Shown: positions 40,093 to 49,395 of the stretch, one piece after another
Position numbering within the stretch: position 1 is the stretch's first letter
Layout of the letters: each line of letters opens with the position of its first letter
Assembly: GCA_963603365.1 (NCBI GenBank)
Contig: CAVCMI010000015.1
Coordinates: 1 to 64,000 of the forward strand
Origin: F23-D06 sp963603365
Lineage (GTDB): Bacteria > Bacteroidota > Bacteroidia > Bacteroidales > WCHB1-69
Length of the DNA stretch: 64,000 nt
Direction of reading: 5' to 3'
The notes under the pieces: generated by a model
What the model was told of the DNA's origin: nothing
The model's database searches: none
Seen by the model: the letters and a program-made list of their open reading frames with translations, nothing else
Program-made: the position numbers and the translations under genes

Positions 40093-41697
40093 TTACTCCC
40101 ACTCTATCGTTGCAGGCGGTTTTGAAGAGATGTCATAGCAAACGCGGTTCACGCCTTTTACACCGTTGATGATGTCATTGGAAACCTTGGCCATAAATTC
40201 GTAAGGCAGGTATGCCCAATCGGCAGTCATGGCATCGGTGCTTGTGACGGCGCGCAGTGCCACGGCCTGCTCGTATGTGCGTTCATCGCCCATCACGCCT
40301 ACGCTGCGTATGGGCAGTAGAATGACGCCGGCCTGCCAGATCTGGTCGTAGAGCGAGACCTCCATCTCCCCGTCGGTCATATTTGCCGGCACTCCAGCCG
40401 AGAGCACCTTGCGGGCCTCTTCGCCCTTGAGCCTGACTTTCCAGTCGCGAAGGCCCTGAATGAAAATGTCGTCAGCATCTTGGAGCACACGCACTTTCTC
40501 GCGGGTGATGTCGCCCAATATGCGCACGGCCAGGCCAGGACCGGGAAACGGGTGGCGGGTGATGAGGTGTTCGGGCATGCCCAGCTGCCGTCCCACACGG
40601 CGCACCTCATCCTTGAACAGCCATTTCAGCGGCTCACACAGCTTGAGGTGCATCTTTTCAGGGAGTCCGCCCACATTATGATGGCTCTTGATGACCATGC
40701 CGGTAATGCTGAGGCTTTCTATTCTGTCGGGATAGATGGTGCCCTGCGCCAGCCACTTGGCATCCGTAATCTTCATGGCCTCCGCATTGAAGACATCTAT
40801 GAAGCCGGCCCCGATGATTTTCCGTTTGCGTTCGGGGTCTGAAACGCCTTCCAGTTCCTTGAAGAACTTGTCGCTGGCATCCACGCCAACGACATTCAAG
40901 CCGAGGCCTTCATAGTCGTTCATTACATTGCGGAACTCATTCTTGCGCAGCAGCCCATGGTCCACAAATATGCAAGTCAAGTTCTTGCCGATAGCGCGGC
41001 TCAGCAACACTGCGCAGACGGAAGAGTCAACTCCGCCGCTGAGCCCCAGAATGACGCGGTCGTTGCCAAGCTGCTCCTTGAGTTCAGCCACCTTAGTCTC
41101 CACAAATGAGGCCGGGCTCCACGACTGTTTGCCGCCGCACACGTCCACGACAAAGTTCTTCAGCAAGAGGCTGCCCTGTTCGGTATGGAACACTTCGGGG
41201 TGAAACTGCACGCCCCAGGTTTTCTCGTTCTCGAACTGGTAGGCGGCAAACTCCACCTTGTCGGTAGAGGCGATCCTGCGACAGCCGGCGGGCAATTGTG
41301 TAATAGTGTCGCCATGGCTCATCCACACTTGGGTTTGGTCACCAAGACCTTTGAGCAGCGGGTTGTCGTGCTCAAAAGAGAGCAGCCGTGCCCGTCCGTA
41401 CTCGCGGGAACCGGCCGATTCAACCCTGCCTCCGGCGGCGTGTGCCATATATTGGGCTCCGTAGCAAATGCCCAGTACGGGATAGTGTCCGCGGATGCCG
41501 GAAAGGTCAACATGAAAGGCATGCTCATCATATACACTGTAAGGCGAACCGCTGAGGATGACGCCAATCACGTCCTTGTCGTCCTTAGGAAACTTGTTGT
41601 ACGGCAATATCTCGCAAAACATATCGAGTTCGCGGACACGTCTGCCTATCAACTGGGTTGTCTGTGAACCAAAGTCAAGTATGATAATCTTTTCCAT
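40093..41697 (-). CDS. guaA: GMP synthase (glutamine-hydrolysing)
   Basis: GuaA aminates XMP to GMP. The 534-residue protein has an N-terminal glutamine amidotransferase with the nucleophile Cys in VLGICYGAQYMAHAAGG and the His/Glu pair in GVQFHPEVFHTE. The ATP pyrophosphatase domain has the P-loop LGLSGGVDSSVCAVLL, and the C-terminal dimerisation domain ends VCYDISSKPPATIEWE. It is slightly longer than E. coli GuaA (525). purN lies 18 bases upstream, ahcY downstream. Confidence 0.98.
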   Translation of the reverse strand: MEKIIILDFGSQTTQLIGRRVRELDMFCEILPYNKFPKDDKDVIGVILSGSPYSVYDEHAFHVDLSGIRGHYPVLGICYGAQYMAHAAGGRVESAGSREYGRARLLSFEHDNPLLKGLGDQTQVWMSHGDTITQLPAGCRRIASTDKVEFAAYQFENEKTWGVQFHPEVFHTEQGSLLLKNFVVDVCGGKQSWSPASFVETKVAELKEQLGNDRVILGLSGGVDSSVCAVLLSRAIGKNLTCIFVDHGLLRKNEFRNVMNDYEGLGLNVVGVDASDKFFKELEGVSDPERKRKIIGAGFIDVFNAEAMKITDAKWLAQGTIYPDRIESLSITGMVIKSHHNVGGLPEKMHLKLCEPLKWLFKDEVRRVGRQLGMPEHLITRHPFPGPGLAVRILGDITREKVRVLQDADDIFIQGLRDWKVRLKGEEARKVLSAGVPANMTDGEMEVSLYDQIWQAGVILLPIRSVGVMGDERTYEQAVALRAVTSTDAMTADWAYLPYEFMAKVSNDIINGVKGVNRVCYDISSKPPATIEWE

Positions 41698-41715
41698 TAG
41701 TCGTTATTGTGGTAT

Positions 41716-42282
41716 TTAAGAATTGAGGACTTTGTTAATCGTTTCGGGGTAATGGCAGTGCTCCAGTTTGTGGATGCGCTCTTCAATCTCTTCGAGAGTT
41801 TCAGAACCGTCGGCGTGGAATGAGAACTGGTCGATGATCTTGCCTGTATCCACCCCCTCATCGACAAAATGCACGGTAATGCCGAACACCTTGACACCGT
41901 GGTTATAGGCATCTGCGATACCGTGCGCTCCAGGAAACGAAGGCAGCAATGCCGGGTGCAGGTTGATAATACGCTGGGGGTAGGCTGTCAGCAGCACCTG
42001 GCCGATGTAACGCATATAGCCGGCCAGCACAATGTAGTCCACGGCCCGTTCCTGCAGCCGGCGCAGAATGTCAGTCTCGTAAGCCTCTTTGCCGACATAA
42101 TCCTTGGCATTAAACGTAAAAGCATCGATATGGTACTGTTCGGCGCGCGCCACGGCCTTGCAGCCGGGCTTGTCGGAAACGAGGAGCGCGATCTCGGCGT
42201 CAAGCGCCTTGTTGTGTACCGCCTCAATGATGGCTTGGAAATTAGAACCGAACCCGCTGGCAAAAACGGCTATTCTTTTCAT
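41716..42282 (-). CDS. purN: phosphoribosylglycinamide formyltransferase
   Basis: PurN formylates GAR with 10-formyltetrahydrofolate in purine synthesis. The 188-residue protein shows MKRIAVFASGFGSNFQAIIE at the start, the active-site segment RIINLHPALLPSFPGAHGI and KVFGITVHFVDEGVDTGKII with the catalytic aspartate. Normal length. It is 18 bases downstream of the small lipoprotein and 18 upstream of guaA. The FolD protein at 20006 would normally help supply its formyl donor. Confidence 0.97.
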   Translation of the reverse strand: MKRIAVFASGFGSNFQAIIEAVHNKALDAEIALLVSDKPGCKAVARAEQYHIDAFTFNAKDYVGKEAYETDILRRLQERAVDYIVLAGYMRYIGQVLLTAYPQRIINLHPALLPSFPGAHGIADAYNHGVKVFGITVHFVDEGVDTGKIIDQFSFHADGSETLEEIEERIHKLEHCHYPETINKVLNS

Positions 42283-42300
42283 GACACTATTATTATTTGG

Positions 42301-42684
42301 CTATTTGGCTACAGAATCGGCAGCGGTCTGTTTCTTTGGCGACGGGTTTGCCACCAGGTCAAAGGCGGCTTTGCGTTCATCGAGCGAAAGGTTGTCCCAA
42401 TTGTCCATAGCCGCCTCGAACTTCTCCCGGCGCGCCTGACGGTCGGCCTTCTTTGCTTGCATGTCGTCATAGATAGCCTTCTGGCTGTCGAGCAGTTCCG
42501 CCTTGCGTTCATCGGACAAACCGGACCAGTTGTCCCAATCGGCCCTGTCCTTGGCTTGTCTGTCCATCTGCTCCTGAATGCGCGGTTCCAACTCCGTAAC
42601 TTCCGTCCCGGGGTTGGCTTCCTTGTTTCCGCAAGCAGACAACAATAGCGGAATTAGCATAGTAAACAATGTTATCTTTTTCAT
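42301..42684 (-). CDS. small lipoprotein with two related helical repeats
   Basis: The 127-residue protein starts with the lipoprotein signal MKKITLFTMLIPLLLSACG, and the lipobox LLSAC is clear. The mature part is highly charged and helical, with two similar segments, DWDNWSGLSDERKAELLDSQ and AMDNWDNLSLDERKAAFDL, separated by about 40 residues. I know no family for it. The open frame extends 24 codons further upstream, but the ATG at 42684 gives the signal peptide. It is the first gene ahead of purN, with two overlapping minus-7 boxes at 42764-42780. Confidence 0.78.
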   Translation of the reverse strand: MKKITLFTMLIPLLLSACGNKEANPGTEVTELEPRIQEQMDRQAKDRADWDNWSGLSDERKAELLDSQKAIYDDMQAKKADRQARREKFEAAMDNWDNLSLDERKAAFDLVANPSPKKQTAADSVAK

Positions 42685-42763
42685 TTTCAATTTATTGTCA
42701 AAAACAAGCCTGACTGTTGCCAGATTGACGGCACAAACAAAAAACCGCTTTGTCAAGGGAGCG

Positions 42764-42780
42764 CAAAAATAGCAAAAATA
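42764..42780 (-). promoter_or_regulatory. tandem minus-7 boxes for the lipoprotein-purN-guaA-ahcY operon
   Basis: On the minus strand TATTTTTG occurs twice, at 42773-42780 and 42764-42771, nine bases apart. Both are followed by C, and either could serve. They are back to back with the promoter at 42782. Confidence 0.6.
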
Positions 42781-42781
42781 T

Positions 42782-42789
42782 TATCTTTG
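42782..42789 (+). promoter_or_regulatory. promoter of the DPP5-like peptidase operon
   Basis: TATCTTTG followed by C is a full match. The ATG at 42817 lies 28 bases downstream. Confidence 0.7.
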
Positions 42790-42816
42790 CCGTCTTAAAA
42801 AACAAACAAAAAGAGT

Positions 42817-44907
42817 ATGAAAAGATATTTCATTTTCGCAATTTTGACCATTATGTTATTAAGCAGCTGCACACAGAAAGAAGACAACAGCATTATCGCC
42901 AAGGAGAACCGGGAGAAGCCCGACTTCTCGAAAGGGGTGATGGACGAGAAGATTCTCTGGTATTTAGGCCGTCTGTCAGACGTGCAGGTCTCGCCCGACG
43001 GCAAGACTATCCTTTACAGTGTAAAATACTACGACTACCGCAGCAATTCGGGCAATGCCGAACTCTATACTATGCCGGCTGAAGGCGGCGACCCCGTTCG
43101 CATCACCACAACGCCCAACGACGAGATGCAGCCGGTATGGCGTCCCGACGGCAAAAAGATCGCCTACCTCTACACCGACACTGCCGGCACCTGCATTATG
43201 GAATGCAACCCCGACGGCAGCAAAGCCAAAAAACTGGCCGGCATCAAAGGCGACATCAGCAGCTTCAGTTATGCCCCTGACTTGAAACACATCTGCTATA
43301 CGCAGAACGTGCGCTTGATTCCAACTATCGAGCAGCGCTATGCCGACCTGCCCAAGGCCAACGCCATGATCTACGACGACTTGATGTACCGCCATTGGAA
43401 CTATTGGGCAGACGGCACTTACAGCCACCTGTTCATTGCCGACTACCCCTCATGCGAGAACAGCATCGACCTGCTGGAAGGGCAGAAATTCCATTGCCCC
43501 AACCCCCCCTTCGGCGGAATCGAAGAGATAACCTGGAGTCCTGACGGAAAAATGCTGGCTTACGTATGCAAGAAACTCTCGGGCAAGGCCTTTGCCGAAA
43601 GCACCAACACTGACATCTACCTGTATGACCTGGACAGGAAAACCACCCGCAACCTCAGCGAATCCAACAAGGGTTACGACATGGACCCCGTGTTCTCTCC
43701 TGACGGCAAGAAAATCGTTTGGTGGAATATGAAGACCGACGGATTCGAGTCGGAGAAGCACAGCCTGATGATTTATGACCTTCAGACTGACGCCGCCGAA
43801 GACTACAGCACCGAGTTTGACCAGGACGCCACCAACTTTGCCTGGGACAGCAAGAGCAGCAAAGTCTTTTTCAACAGTTGCATCGAAGGCACCTACCAAA
43901 TCTACTCGCTTGACCTTGCCACGAGAGCGTTTGAACAGATCACCAAAGGCGAATACGATTACAATTCGCTGCAGGTGAGTGGTGACAGGCTCATCGTCAC
44001 GCGAACCACACATGCCTGTCCATCTGAGATTTATGCAGTAAGTTTAAAAGACAAATCCGTAAAGCAGTTGAGTTTCATCAACAAAGACGTGCTTGACAGC
44101 ATCACCCCGGGCGAAACCATAAAAAAATGGGTAAAGACCAGCGACGGAAAGCAGATGTTGGTTTGGGTCATACTTCCGCCAAACTTCGACTCCACCAAGA
44201 CCTATCCGGCTCTTCTCTATTGCGAGGGCGGACCTCAGTCGCCCGTAAGCCAGTTCTACTCTTACCGTTGGAACTTCCAAATGATGGCAGCGCATGGGTA
44301 TGTCATCGTGGCGCCAAACCGCAGAGGATTGCCGGGCTTCGGGCATGAATGGAACGACGAAATCAGCGGCGACTACGGCGGGCAATGCATGAAAGACTAC
44401 CTTTCCGCCATTGATGCCATAGCACAGGAACCCTATGTTGACAAAGAGCGTCTTGGCTGCGTAGGCGCCAGCTTCGGCGGATTCTCCGTTTATTGGCTTG
44501 CCGGCCACCACGAAAAACGTTTCAAAGCATTCATTGCGCACTGCGGCATGTTCAACTTTGAAAGCTGGTACAACACCACCGAAGAACTCTTCTTCGCAAA
44601 CCACGACATCGAGGGCCCCTACTGGAACACGCCCACTCCTAAAAGTTATGATTTCTCGCCGCACAAGTTTGTCGGCAACTGGGACACACCCATTTTGGTC
44701 ATCCACGGCGGCAACGACTTCCGCATCCCTTACACGGAGGGTATGCAAGCTTTTGACGTGGCACAGATGAAAGGCATCCCGAGCCGTTTCCTCTATTTCC
44801 CCGACGAGTGCCACTTCGTGTCAACGCCCCAGAACTCCATGCTGTGGCAGCGTGAGTTCTTCCGTTGGCTCGACCAATGGCTCAAACCCGAGCAACAGAA
44901 CAGCTAA
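42817..44907 (+). CDS. lipoprotein S9-family peptidase, dipeptidyl-peptidase 5-like
   Basis: The 696-residue protein has a lipoprotein signal ending LLSSC and an N-terminal beta-propeller with repeated sites such as VSPDGKTILYS, WRPDGKKIAYLY and FSPDGKKIVWW. The C-terminal alpha/beta-hydrolase domain has catalytic Ser552 (VGASFGGFSVYW), Asp634 (IHGGNDFRIP) and His666 (PDECHF). Its size and architecture match DPP5 of Porphyromonas gingivalis, which removes dipeptides after hydrophobic residues and feeds peptide uptake. The lipid anchor suggests a periplasmic location. It begins a unit with the LptF/G gene (nine bases later), the BASS transporter, uvrC and vsr. Confidence 0.93.
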   Translation: MKRYFIFAILTIMLLSSCTQKEDNSIIAKENREKPDFSKGVMDEKILWYLGRLSDVQVSPDGKTILYSVKYYDYRSNSGNAELYTMPAEGGDPVRITTTPNDEMQPVWRPDGKKIAYLYTDTAGTCIMECNPDGSKAKKLAGIKGDISSFSYAPDLKHICYTQNVRLIPTIEQRYADLPKANAMIYDDLMYRHWNYWADGTYSHLFIADYPSCENSIDLLEGQKFHCPNPPFGGIEEITWSPDGKMLAYVCKKLSGKAFAESTNTDIYLYDLDRKTTRNLSESNKGYDMDPVFSPDGKKIVWWNMKTDGFESEKHSLMIYDLQTDAAEDYSTEFDQDATNFAWDSKSSKVFFNSCIEGTYQIYSLDLATRAFEQITKGEYDYNSLQVSGDRLIVTRTTHACPSEIYAVSLKDKSVKQLSFINKDVLDSITPGETIKKWVKTSDGKQMLVWVILPPNFDSTKTYPALLYCEGGPQSPVSQFYSYRWNFQMMAAHGYVIVAPNRRGLPGFGHEWNDEISGDYGGQCMKDYLSAIDAIAQEPYVDKERLGCVGASFGGFSVYWLAGHHEKRFKAFIAHCGMFNFESWYNTTEELFFANHDIEGPYWNTPTPKSYDFSPHKFVGNWDTPILVIHGGNDFRIPYTEGMQAFDVAQMKGIPSRFLYFPDECHFVSTPQNSMLWQREFFRWLDQWLKPEQQNS

Positions 44908-44916
44908 GGCAACAAC

Positions 44917-46044
44917 ATGGTCAAGGGGTGGTGGCATAGGCTGCACGAACGGTTCTGCGATCTTACCGGCTGGAAGATCATAGACTCCTACCTGCTGAGG
45001 AAATTCCTCGGTTCGGTAGTCTATGCCATTGTCCTGCTGATGACCATCATCATCATCTTCGACCTTTCGGAGAACATCCAGCGATTTATGAGCAAGGCCA
45101 TTCCCGTGAAAGAAATCATCACCGGATACTACTTCAACTTCATCCCCTATTTCATAAACCTGTTCATCCCGCTGTTCACCTTCATCAGCGTCATCTGGTT
45201 CACCTCCAAGCTTTCGTCGCACAACGAAATCATCTCCATACTGGACAACGGCATCAGTTTCTATCGTTTTATGGTGCCCTACTTTGTTGGGGCTCTAATC
45301 ATTATGATACTCTCACTGGTGATGGCCAACTTCATTGTGCCGCACACCAATGCGCAGCTCAACGAGTTCAAATACACCTATTTCGGCAAACAAAGCGTCT
45401 CTTCATACAACCTGCACGTCAAAAATTCCGGCAACAGTTACATTTATGTAGAGCGTTGGAGCAGAAACGAGAATGCCGGCTTCGACTTTACTTACGAAGA
45501 ATTCGGCATCACCTCGCTGAACAAGAAAATCACGGCAAAAAAAGCCCAATATGACCCAAATACCGGCAAGTGGGTTCTGTACAACTACACATTGCGCACC
45601 ATCATTGACGATGTGGAGGATGTTGTCACCGGCGACCGGATGGACACCGTCTTAAACGTCCAGCCGCGCAATTTCAGCCAAGACATATTCATCAGCGAGA
45701 CCATGTCGTTCAAACAGCTCCGGACTTTCATTGCCGACGCCAAAGTACGAGGGTCAAACCTTGTGGCGCACTACCAGATTGAACAGCACAAGCGCATTGC
45801 CAACTCCGTCGGCATCTTCATCATGACCTTTTTGGGGTTAAGTGTCTCCTCTCGCAAAAACCGCCGCGGCGTTGGCGTGCACATCTTTGTAGGCATGGGA
45901 TTTGCTTTCTCGTTCATATTCCTGCAGCAGGTGTCCACCGTATTCTCCGTTTCGGGCGGATTGCCGCCCGTGTTAGGGGTTTGGATTCCCAACATCATCT
46001 TCATCTTCATCACCTCTTTCTCCTTACATAATGCCCGGAAATAG
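44917..46044 (+). CDS. LptF/LptG-family permease
   Basis: The 375-residue protein has three membrane helices at each end and a periplasmic beta-jellyroll between, the YjgP/YjgQ layout. The N-terminus IIDSYLLRKFLGSVVYAIVL and the segment WFTSKLSSHNEIISILDNGI are typical of the LptF/G coupling helix region. These permeases form the inner-membrane ABC complex with LptB that extracts lipopolysaccharide toward the outer membrane. Which of the two subunits it is cannot be told from the sequence. It overlaps the next gene by 14 bases. Confidence 0.93.
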   Translation: MVKGWWHRLHERFCDLTGWKIIDSYLLRKFLGSVVYAIVLLMTIIIIFDLSENIQRFMSKAIPVKEIITGYYFNFIPYFINLFIPLFTFISVIWFTSKLSSHNEIISILDNGISFYRFMVPYFVGALIIMILSLVMANFIVPHTNAQLNEFKYTYFGKQSVSSYNLHVKNSGNSYIYVERWSRNENAGFDFTYEEFGITSLNKKITAKKAQYDPNTGKWVLYNYTLRTIIDDVEDVVTGDRMDTVLNVQPRNFSQDIFISETMSFKQLRTFIADAKVRGSNLVAHYQIEQHKRIANSVGIFIMTFLGLSVSSRKNRRGVGVHIFVGMGFAFSFIFLQQVSTVFSVSGGLPPVLGVWIPNIIFIFITSFSLHNARK

Positions 46045-46975
46045 AAACATGTCCAAATACAGAAGTTATGTATTGCCGGCTGCCATTTTAGCAGGGCTGT
46101 TCCTTCACCGTTGGTGTGCGTATCTGGCATGGCTTTCTCCTTTCCTCATTTTCATCATGCTGCTGCTCAACTTCACGGCAGTGGACATGCGCAGGCTGCA
46201 CCTTTCGCGCACCAGTATCCGCATCATGCTGTACCAGGCTGTCACCAGCATCGCCTGTTACTTCATCGTCTCCAAACTGTTCCACAACGAGTTGCTCGCC
46301 GAAGGGCTGTTGGTAGGCATCCTCTGTCCTGTGGCCTGCTCCGTAGTGGCCACCGCCTGCATCTTAGGCGCCAACAGGGAATCCGTGACAGAATACACGG
46401 TTTGGGGGAACCTTATGATAGCCCTCGTGGCGCCGTTCTACTTCACTTTCATCGGCAACCATCAAGACTATACATTCTGGCAATCTTTCCTGCTCATCCA
46501 ACAGCGTTTAGCACCTACCATCGCCTTGCCTTTCTTTGTGGCTCTCTTGCTGCAATTGGTCTGGCGCAACGGCAACGACTTTCTGTGCCGCTTCAAAGAC
46601 TGCTCCTTTTATTTGTGGGCTGTGCTCTTGCTAATATCGTTAGGGCAAACCATCGACTTCATATTCCTGAACGGCAAAGGCAACGAACTGAGCATCCTTG
46701 TGCTTTCCATAGCTTCGGCTCTTACCTGCATCTTCCATTTCTCCGTAGGAAAGCTTTCTGGGAAGAAGCATGGCGACTCCATCGGAGAGGGACAGCTTAT
46801 GGGGCAGAAAAACACCGCTTTGGGCATCTGGATTGCCACAACCTACCTCAACCCGCTCACCTCCGTATTTATGGCATTCTATTCCGTATGGCAGAACCTC
46901 TTCAACAGCTGGCAAATCTGGCATCACGACAGGATGTTGTCAGCGCATCCGTATGATTCTGTCACAAAATCATGA
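46031..46975 (+). CDS. bile acid:sodium symporter (BASS) family-like transporter
   Basis: The 314-residue protein has about nine hydrophobic segments. The segment GQKNTALGIWIATTYLNPLT near the C-terminus, together with EGLLVGILCPVACSVVATAC in the N-terminal half, follows the two crossover-helix motifs of BASS-fold transporters. Members carry bile acids, pantoate, pyruvate and other organic anions, and the substrate cannot be decided here. The start may be 46031 (overlapping lptF/G) or the ATG at 46049. The uvrC start overlaps its stop codon by four bases. Confidence 0.7.
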   Translation: MPGNRNMSKYRSYVLPAAILAGLFLHRWCAYLAWLSPFLIFIMLLLNFTAVDMRRLHLSRTSIRIMLYQAVTSIACYFIVSKLFHNELLAEGLLVGILCPVACSVVATACILGANRESVTEYTVWGNLMIALVAPFYFTFIGNHQDYTFWQSFLLIQQRLAPTIALPFFVALLLQLVWRNGNDFLCRFKDCSFYLWAVLLLISLGQTIDFIFLNGKGNELSILVLSIASALTCIFHFSVGKLSGKKHGDSIGEGQLMGQKNTALGIWIATTYLNPLTSVFMAFYSVWQNLFNSWQIWHHDRMLSAHPYDSVTKS

Positions 46976-48759
46976 AAGAAATCGCAGAAAACCTGAAACT
47001 TATACTCCGCTCGCTGCCCGAGAAGCCTGGTGTGTACCGTTTTCTGGACGAAAAAGGCATAGTCATCTATGTAGGCAAGGCCAAGCGTCTCAAGCGACGC
47101 GTTTCCTCCTATTTCAGCAAAGAGCCGGCCACCGCTAAAGTGCGGATGCTCGTGACTAAGATACGCAACATACAGACCACCGTAGTGGACACCGAGTGGG
47201 AAGCCTTGCTGCTGGAAAACAGCATGATCAAGCAGTTCAAACCCCATTACAACATACTGCTTAAAGACGACAAGTCGTACCCTTGGATCGCCGTCACCAA
47301 AGAAGACTATCCGAGAATCTTTGCCATGCGCCACCCCGACCCCGGCAGCATGCACCTCTTCGGGCCCTACTCGTCCGTAAAGCAGATGAACATCCTGCTG
47401 GACACCATCACCGACATGTTTCCGCTACGAAACTGCCGAAAACTGGTGCATAACGAACGCCCTTGCATACAGCATCAACTCAAAAAATGCGCTGCACCCT
47501 GCTGCGGACTCATCACCGCAAAGCAATATCAGGAGAACATCTCCAAAATCCTGAGCATCATCAAGGGCAACCGCAAAGAGGTAGTGCAGACCTTGAAAAA
47601 TGAGATGATGCAGCATGCCGGGAAATGGGAATTTGAAGAGGCGGGCAAGATAAAACAACAGATTGAAACCTTGGAGAACTTTGTGGCACGCTCTGTGGTA
47701 GTTCAGTCGCAACTTACTGACCTTGACGTTTTTGCACTTGAAACTGAAGAAAACTGCGCTTGTGTGGCCTTCCTGCGCATCGTGGACGGCGCAGTAGTGC
47801 AGGCACACACCATTGAAGTCAACAATACCGAGGGCTTGGAAAAGGAAGACATCCTATGGTCGGGCATCCTCGACATAAAAGAGCGGCTTGATGGGCTGTT
47901 TCCCACCGTTTTGGTGCCCTTTATGCCTGCCACAGAGCCTGACGGCTGGAAGTTCCAAATGCCCGCACGCGGCGAGAAACGAAAATTGCTGGAACTGGCC
48001 GAGCGTAACGCCAGCTTTTACCTGTTGGAAAAGAAAAAACGGCAAGACCTTGTAAACCCCGAGCGGCGTGGGCAGCGTGTTTTGGCAGCCTTGCAGCAGG
48101 CCCTGGGCATGAACCGCCTGCCGCACCACATTGAGTGCTTCGACAACTCCAACACCCAAGGCACCGAACCCGTTGGCGCAATGGTCTGCTTCATTGACGG
48201 CAAACCGGCCAAGCGTGAGTACCGACACTTCAATATCAAGACTGTAGTAGGTGCTGACGACTTTGCCACAATGGAAGAAGTGATTTACCGCCGCTACAAC
48301 CGGCTGCTGGAAGAGGAGAAGCCCCTGCCCGACCTCATCGTCATCGACGGCGGCAAAGGGCAACTCAATGCTGCCTACCGTTCGCTGCAAGCCCTGCACA
48401 TCGAAGACCGCGTCATGGCTGTGGGCATCGCCAAAAGGCTTGAAGACATCTACAAAGTTGGCGACGAATACCCCGTGTACATCGACAAGAAGTCTGAAGC
48501 CCAGAAACTGCTGCAGCAGATCCGCGACGAAGTTCACCATTTCGGCATCACGCACCACCGCAAACGCCGCAGCAAAGCCGGCATCGCCTCGGTGTTAGAC
48601 AACGCACCTGGCATCGGACCGGTGCTCAAACAGCGACTGCTCTCAACTTTCAAGAGCGTGGCAGGCATAAACCGTGCCTCCGATCAGGACCTGGCCAAAA
48701 CCATCGGCACAGCCAAAGCGCAAGCCCTGCGCCAATACTTGCAGAAACAAAAGGAGTAA
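46972..48759 (+). CDS. uvrC: excinuclease ABC subunit C
   Basis: UvrC makes the dual incisions of nucleotide excision repair. The 595-residue protein has the GIY-YIG nuclease domain (KPGVYRFLDEKGIVIYVGKA), a UVR helix pair for UvrB binding (EEAGKIKQQIETLENFV) and the RNase H-like 5' incision domain (IECFDNSNTQGTEPVGAMV, LIVIDGGKGQLNAAY). The C-terminal helix-hairpin-helix with DNAPGIGPVLKQRLLSTF is present. All domains are present at normal length. The ATGA overlap with the previous gene suggests coupling. vsr follows seven bases later. Confidence 0.97.
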   Translation: MKEIAENLKLILRSLPEKPGVYRFLDEKGIVIYVGKAKRLKRRVSSYFSKEPATAKVRMLVTKIRNIQTTVVDTEWEALLLENSMIKQFKPHYNILLKDDKSYPWIAVTKEDYPRIFAMRHPDPGSMHLFGPYSSVKQMNILLDTITDMFPLRNCRKLVHNERPCIQHQLKKCAAPCCGLITAKQYQENISKILSIIKGNRKEVVQTLKNEMMQHAGKWEFEEAGKIKQQIETLENFVARSVVVQSQLTDLDVFALETEENCACVAFLRIVDGAVVQAHTIEVNNTEGLEKEDILWSGILDIKERLDGLFPTVLVPFMPATEPDGWKFQMPARGEKRKLLELAERNASFYLLEKKKRQDLVNPERRGQRVLAALQQALGMNRLPHHIECFDNSNTQGTEPVGAMVCFIDGKPAKREYRHFNIKTVVGADDFATMEEVIYRRYNRLLEEEKPLPDLIVIDGGKGQLNAAYRSLQALHIEDRVMAVGIAKRLEDIYKVGDEYPVYIDKKSEAQKLLQQIRDEVHHFGITHHRKRRSKAGIASVLDNAPGIGPVLKQRLLSTFKSVAGINRASDQDLAKTIGTAKAQALRQYLQKQKE

Positions 48760-48766
48760 TTGCACG

Positions 48767-49291
48767 ATGGACAAGATGACCAAAGAACAGCGCAGCCGCT
48801 GTATGGCGGCGATACGCGGGAAAGACACTAAACCTGAGATGTTAGTGCGCCGCCACCTTTTTGCGCATGGCTTCCGTTATCGCGTTAACGATGCCAGGCT
48901 CCCTGGACATCCCGACATCGTGCTTCGAAAATACCGCACGGTCGTCTTTATCAACGGCTGCTTCTGGCACGGCCACATGGGATGCAATGGGTTCGTACTG
49001 CCAAAGTCGCGCCCAGACTACTGGCAAAACAAAATAGAACGCAACCGCAAACGGGATGAGGAAGAACTCAGGATGCTTGCAGAAATGGGATGGCGATGTA
49101 TTACCGTATGGGAGTGTGAACTGAAAAAGAATATGCGGGAACAGACACTTGCGGCTTTGGAAGAGACCCTGCGGAACAATATCGGAGGCAATGGGCTACA
49201 GCGCTTTCCGCAGCGCAAAGAAAGAAAAAAAGACAACGACGATCTCAACATTGCCGCCGAAGCGTCAATGCCTTACAACCTCGACACGTGA
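48767..49291 (+). CDS. vsr: very short patch repair (Vsr) endonuclease
   Basis: Vsr nicks DNA 5' of T:G mismatches that arise from deamination of 5-methylcytosine. The 174-residue protein has the family start MTKEQRSRCMAAIRGKDTKP, the catalytic aspartate in LPGHPDIVLRKYRTVVF, the histidines of GCFWHGHMGC and the zinc-site/helix region PKSRPDYWQNKIERNRKRD. The C-terminal 30 residues are an extra, charged extension. Vsr normally accompanies a cytosine methyltransferase. None is adjacent, and the only one in the window is the dead fragment at 39-320. The ATG at 48767 is the correct start, seven bases after uvrC, so both repair genes are probably co-transcribed. Confidence 0.94.
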   Translation: MDKMTKEQRSRCMAAIRGKDTKPEMLVRRHLFAHGFRYRVNDARLPGHPDIVLRKYRTVVFINGCFWHGHMGCNGFVLPKSRPDYWQNKIERNRKRDEEELRMLAEMGWRCITVWECELKKNMREQTLAALEETLRNNIGGNGLQRFPQRKERKKDNDDLNIAAEASMPYNLDT

Positions 49292-49348
49292 TGCACCCTC
49301 GCTTAGGCTGATTTGGTTACGGTTCAAGAGTGCACCTCCGGCAACGTC

Positions 49349-49391
49349 AAAGAAAAGGGGAGTACTGTCATGCAGCACTCCCCTTTTCTTT
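49349..49391. terminator. bidirectional terminator after vsr
   Basis: A perfect 15-bp stem (49349-49363 with 49377-49391), with A-rich and T-rich arms and a 13-base loop, ends the DPP5-to-vsr transcript and can also end the convergent DUF4328 transcript. Confidence 0.93.
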
Positions 49392-49395
49392 ATTC

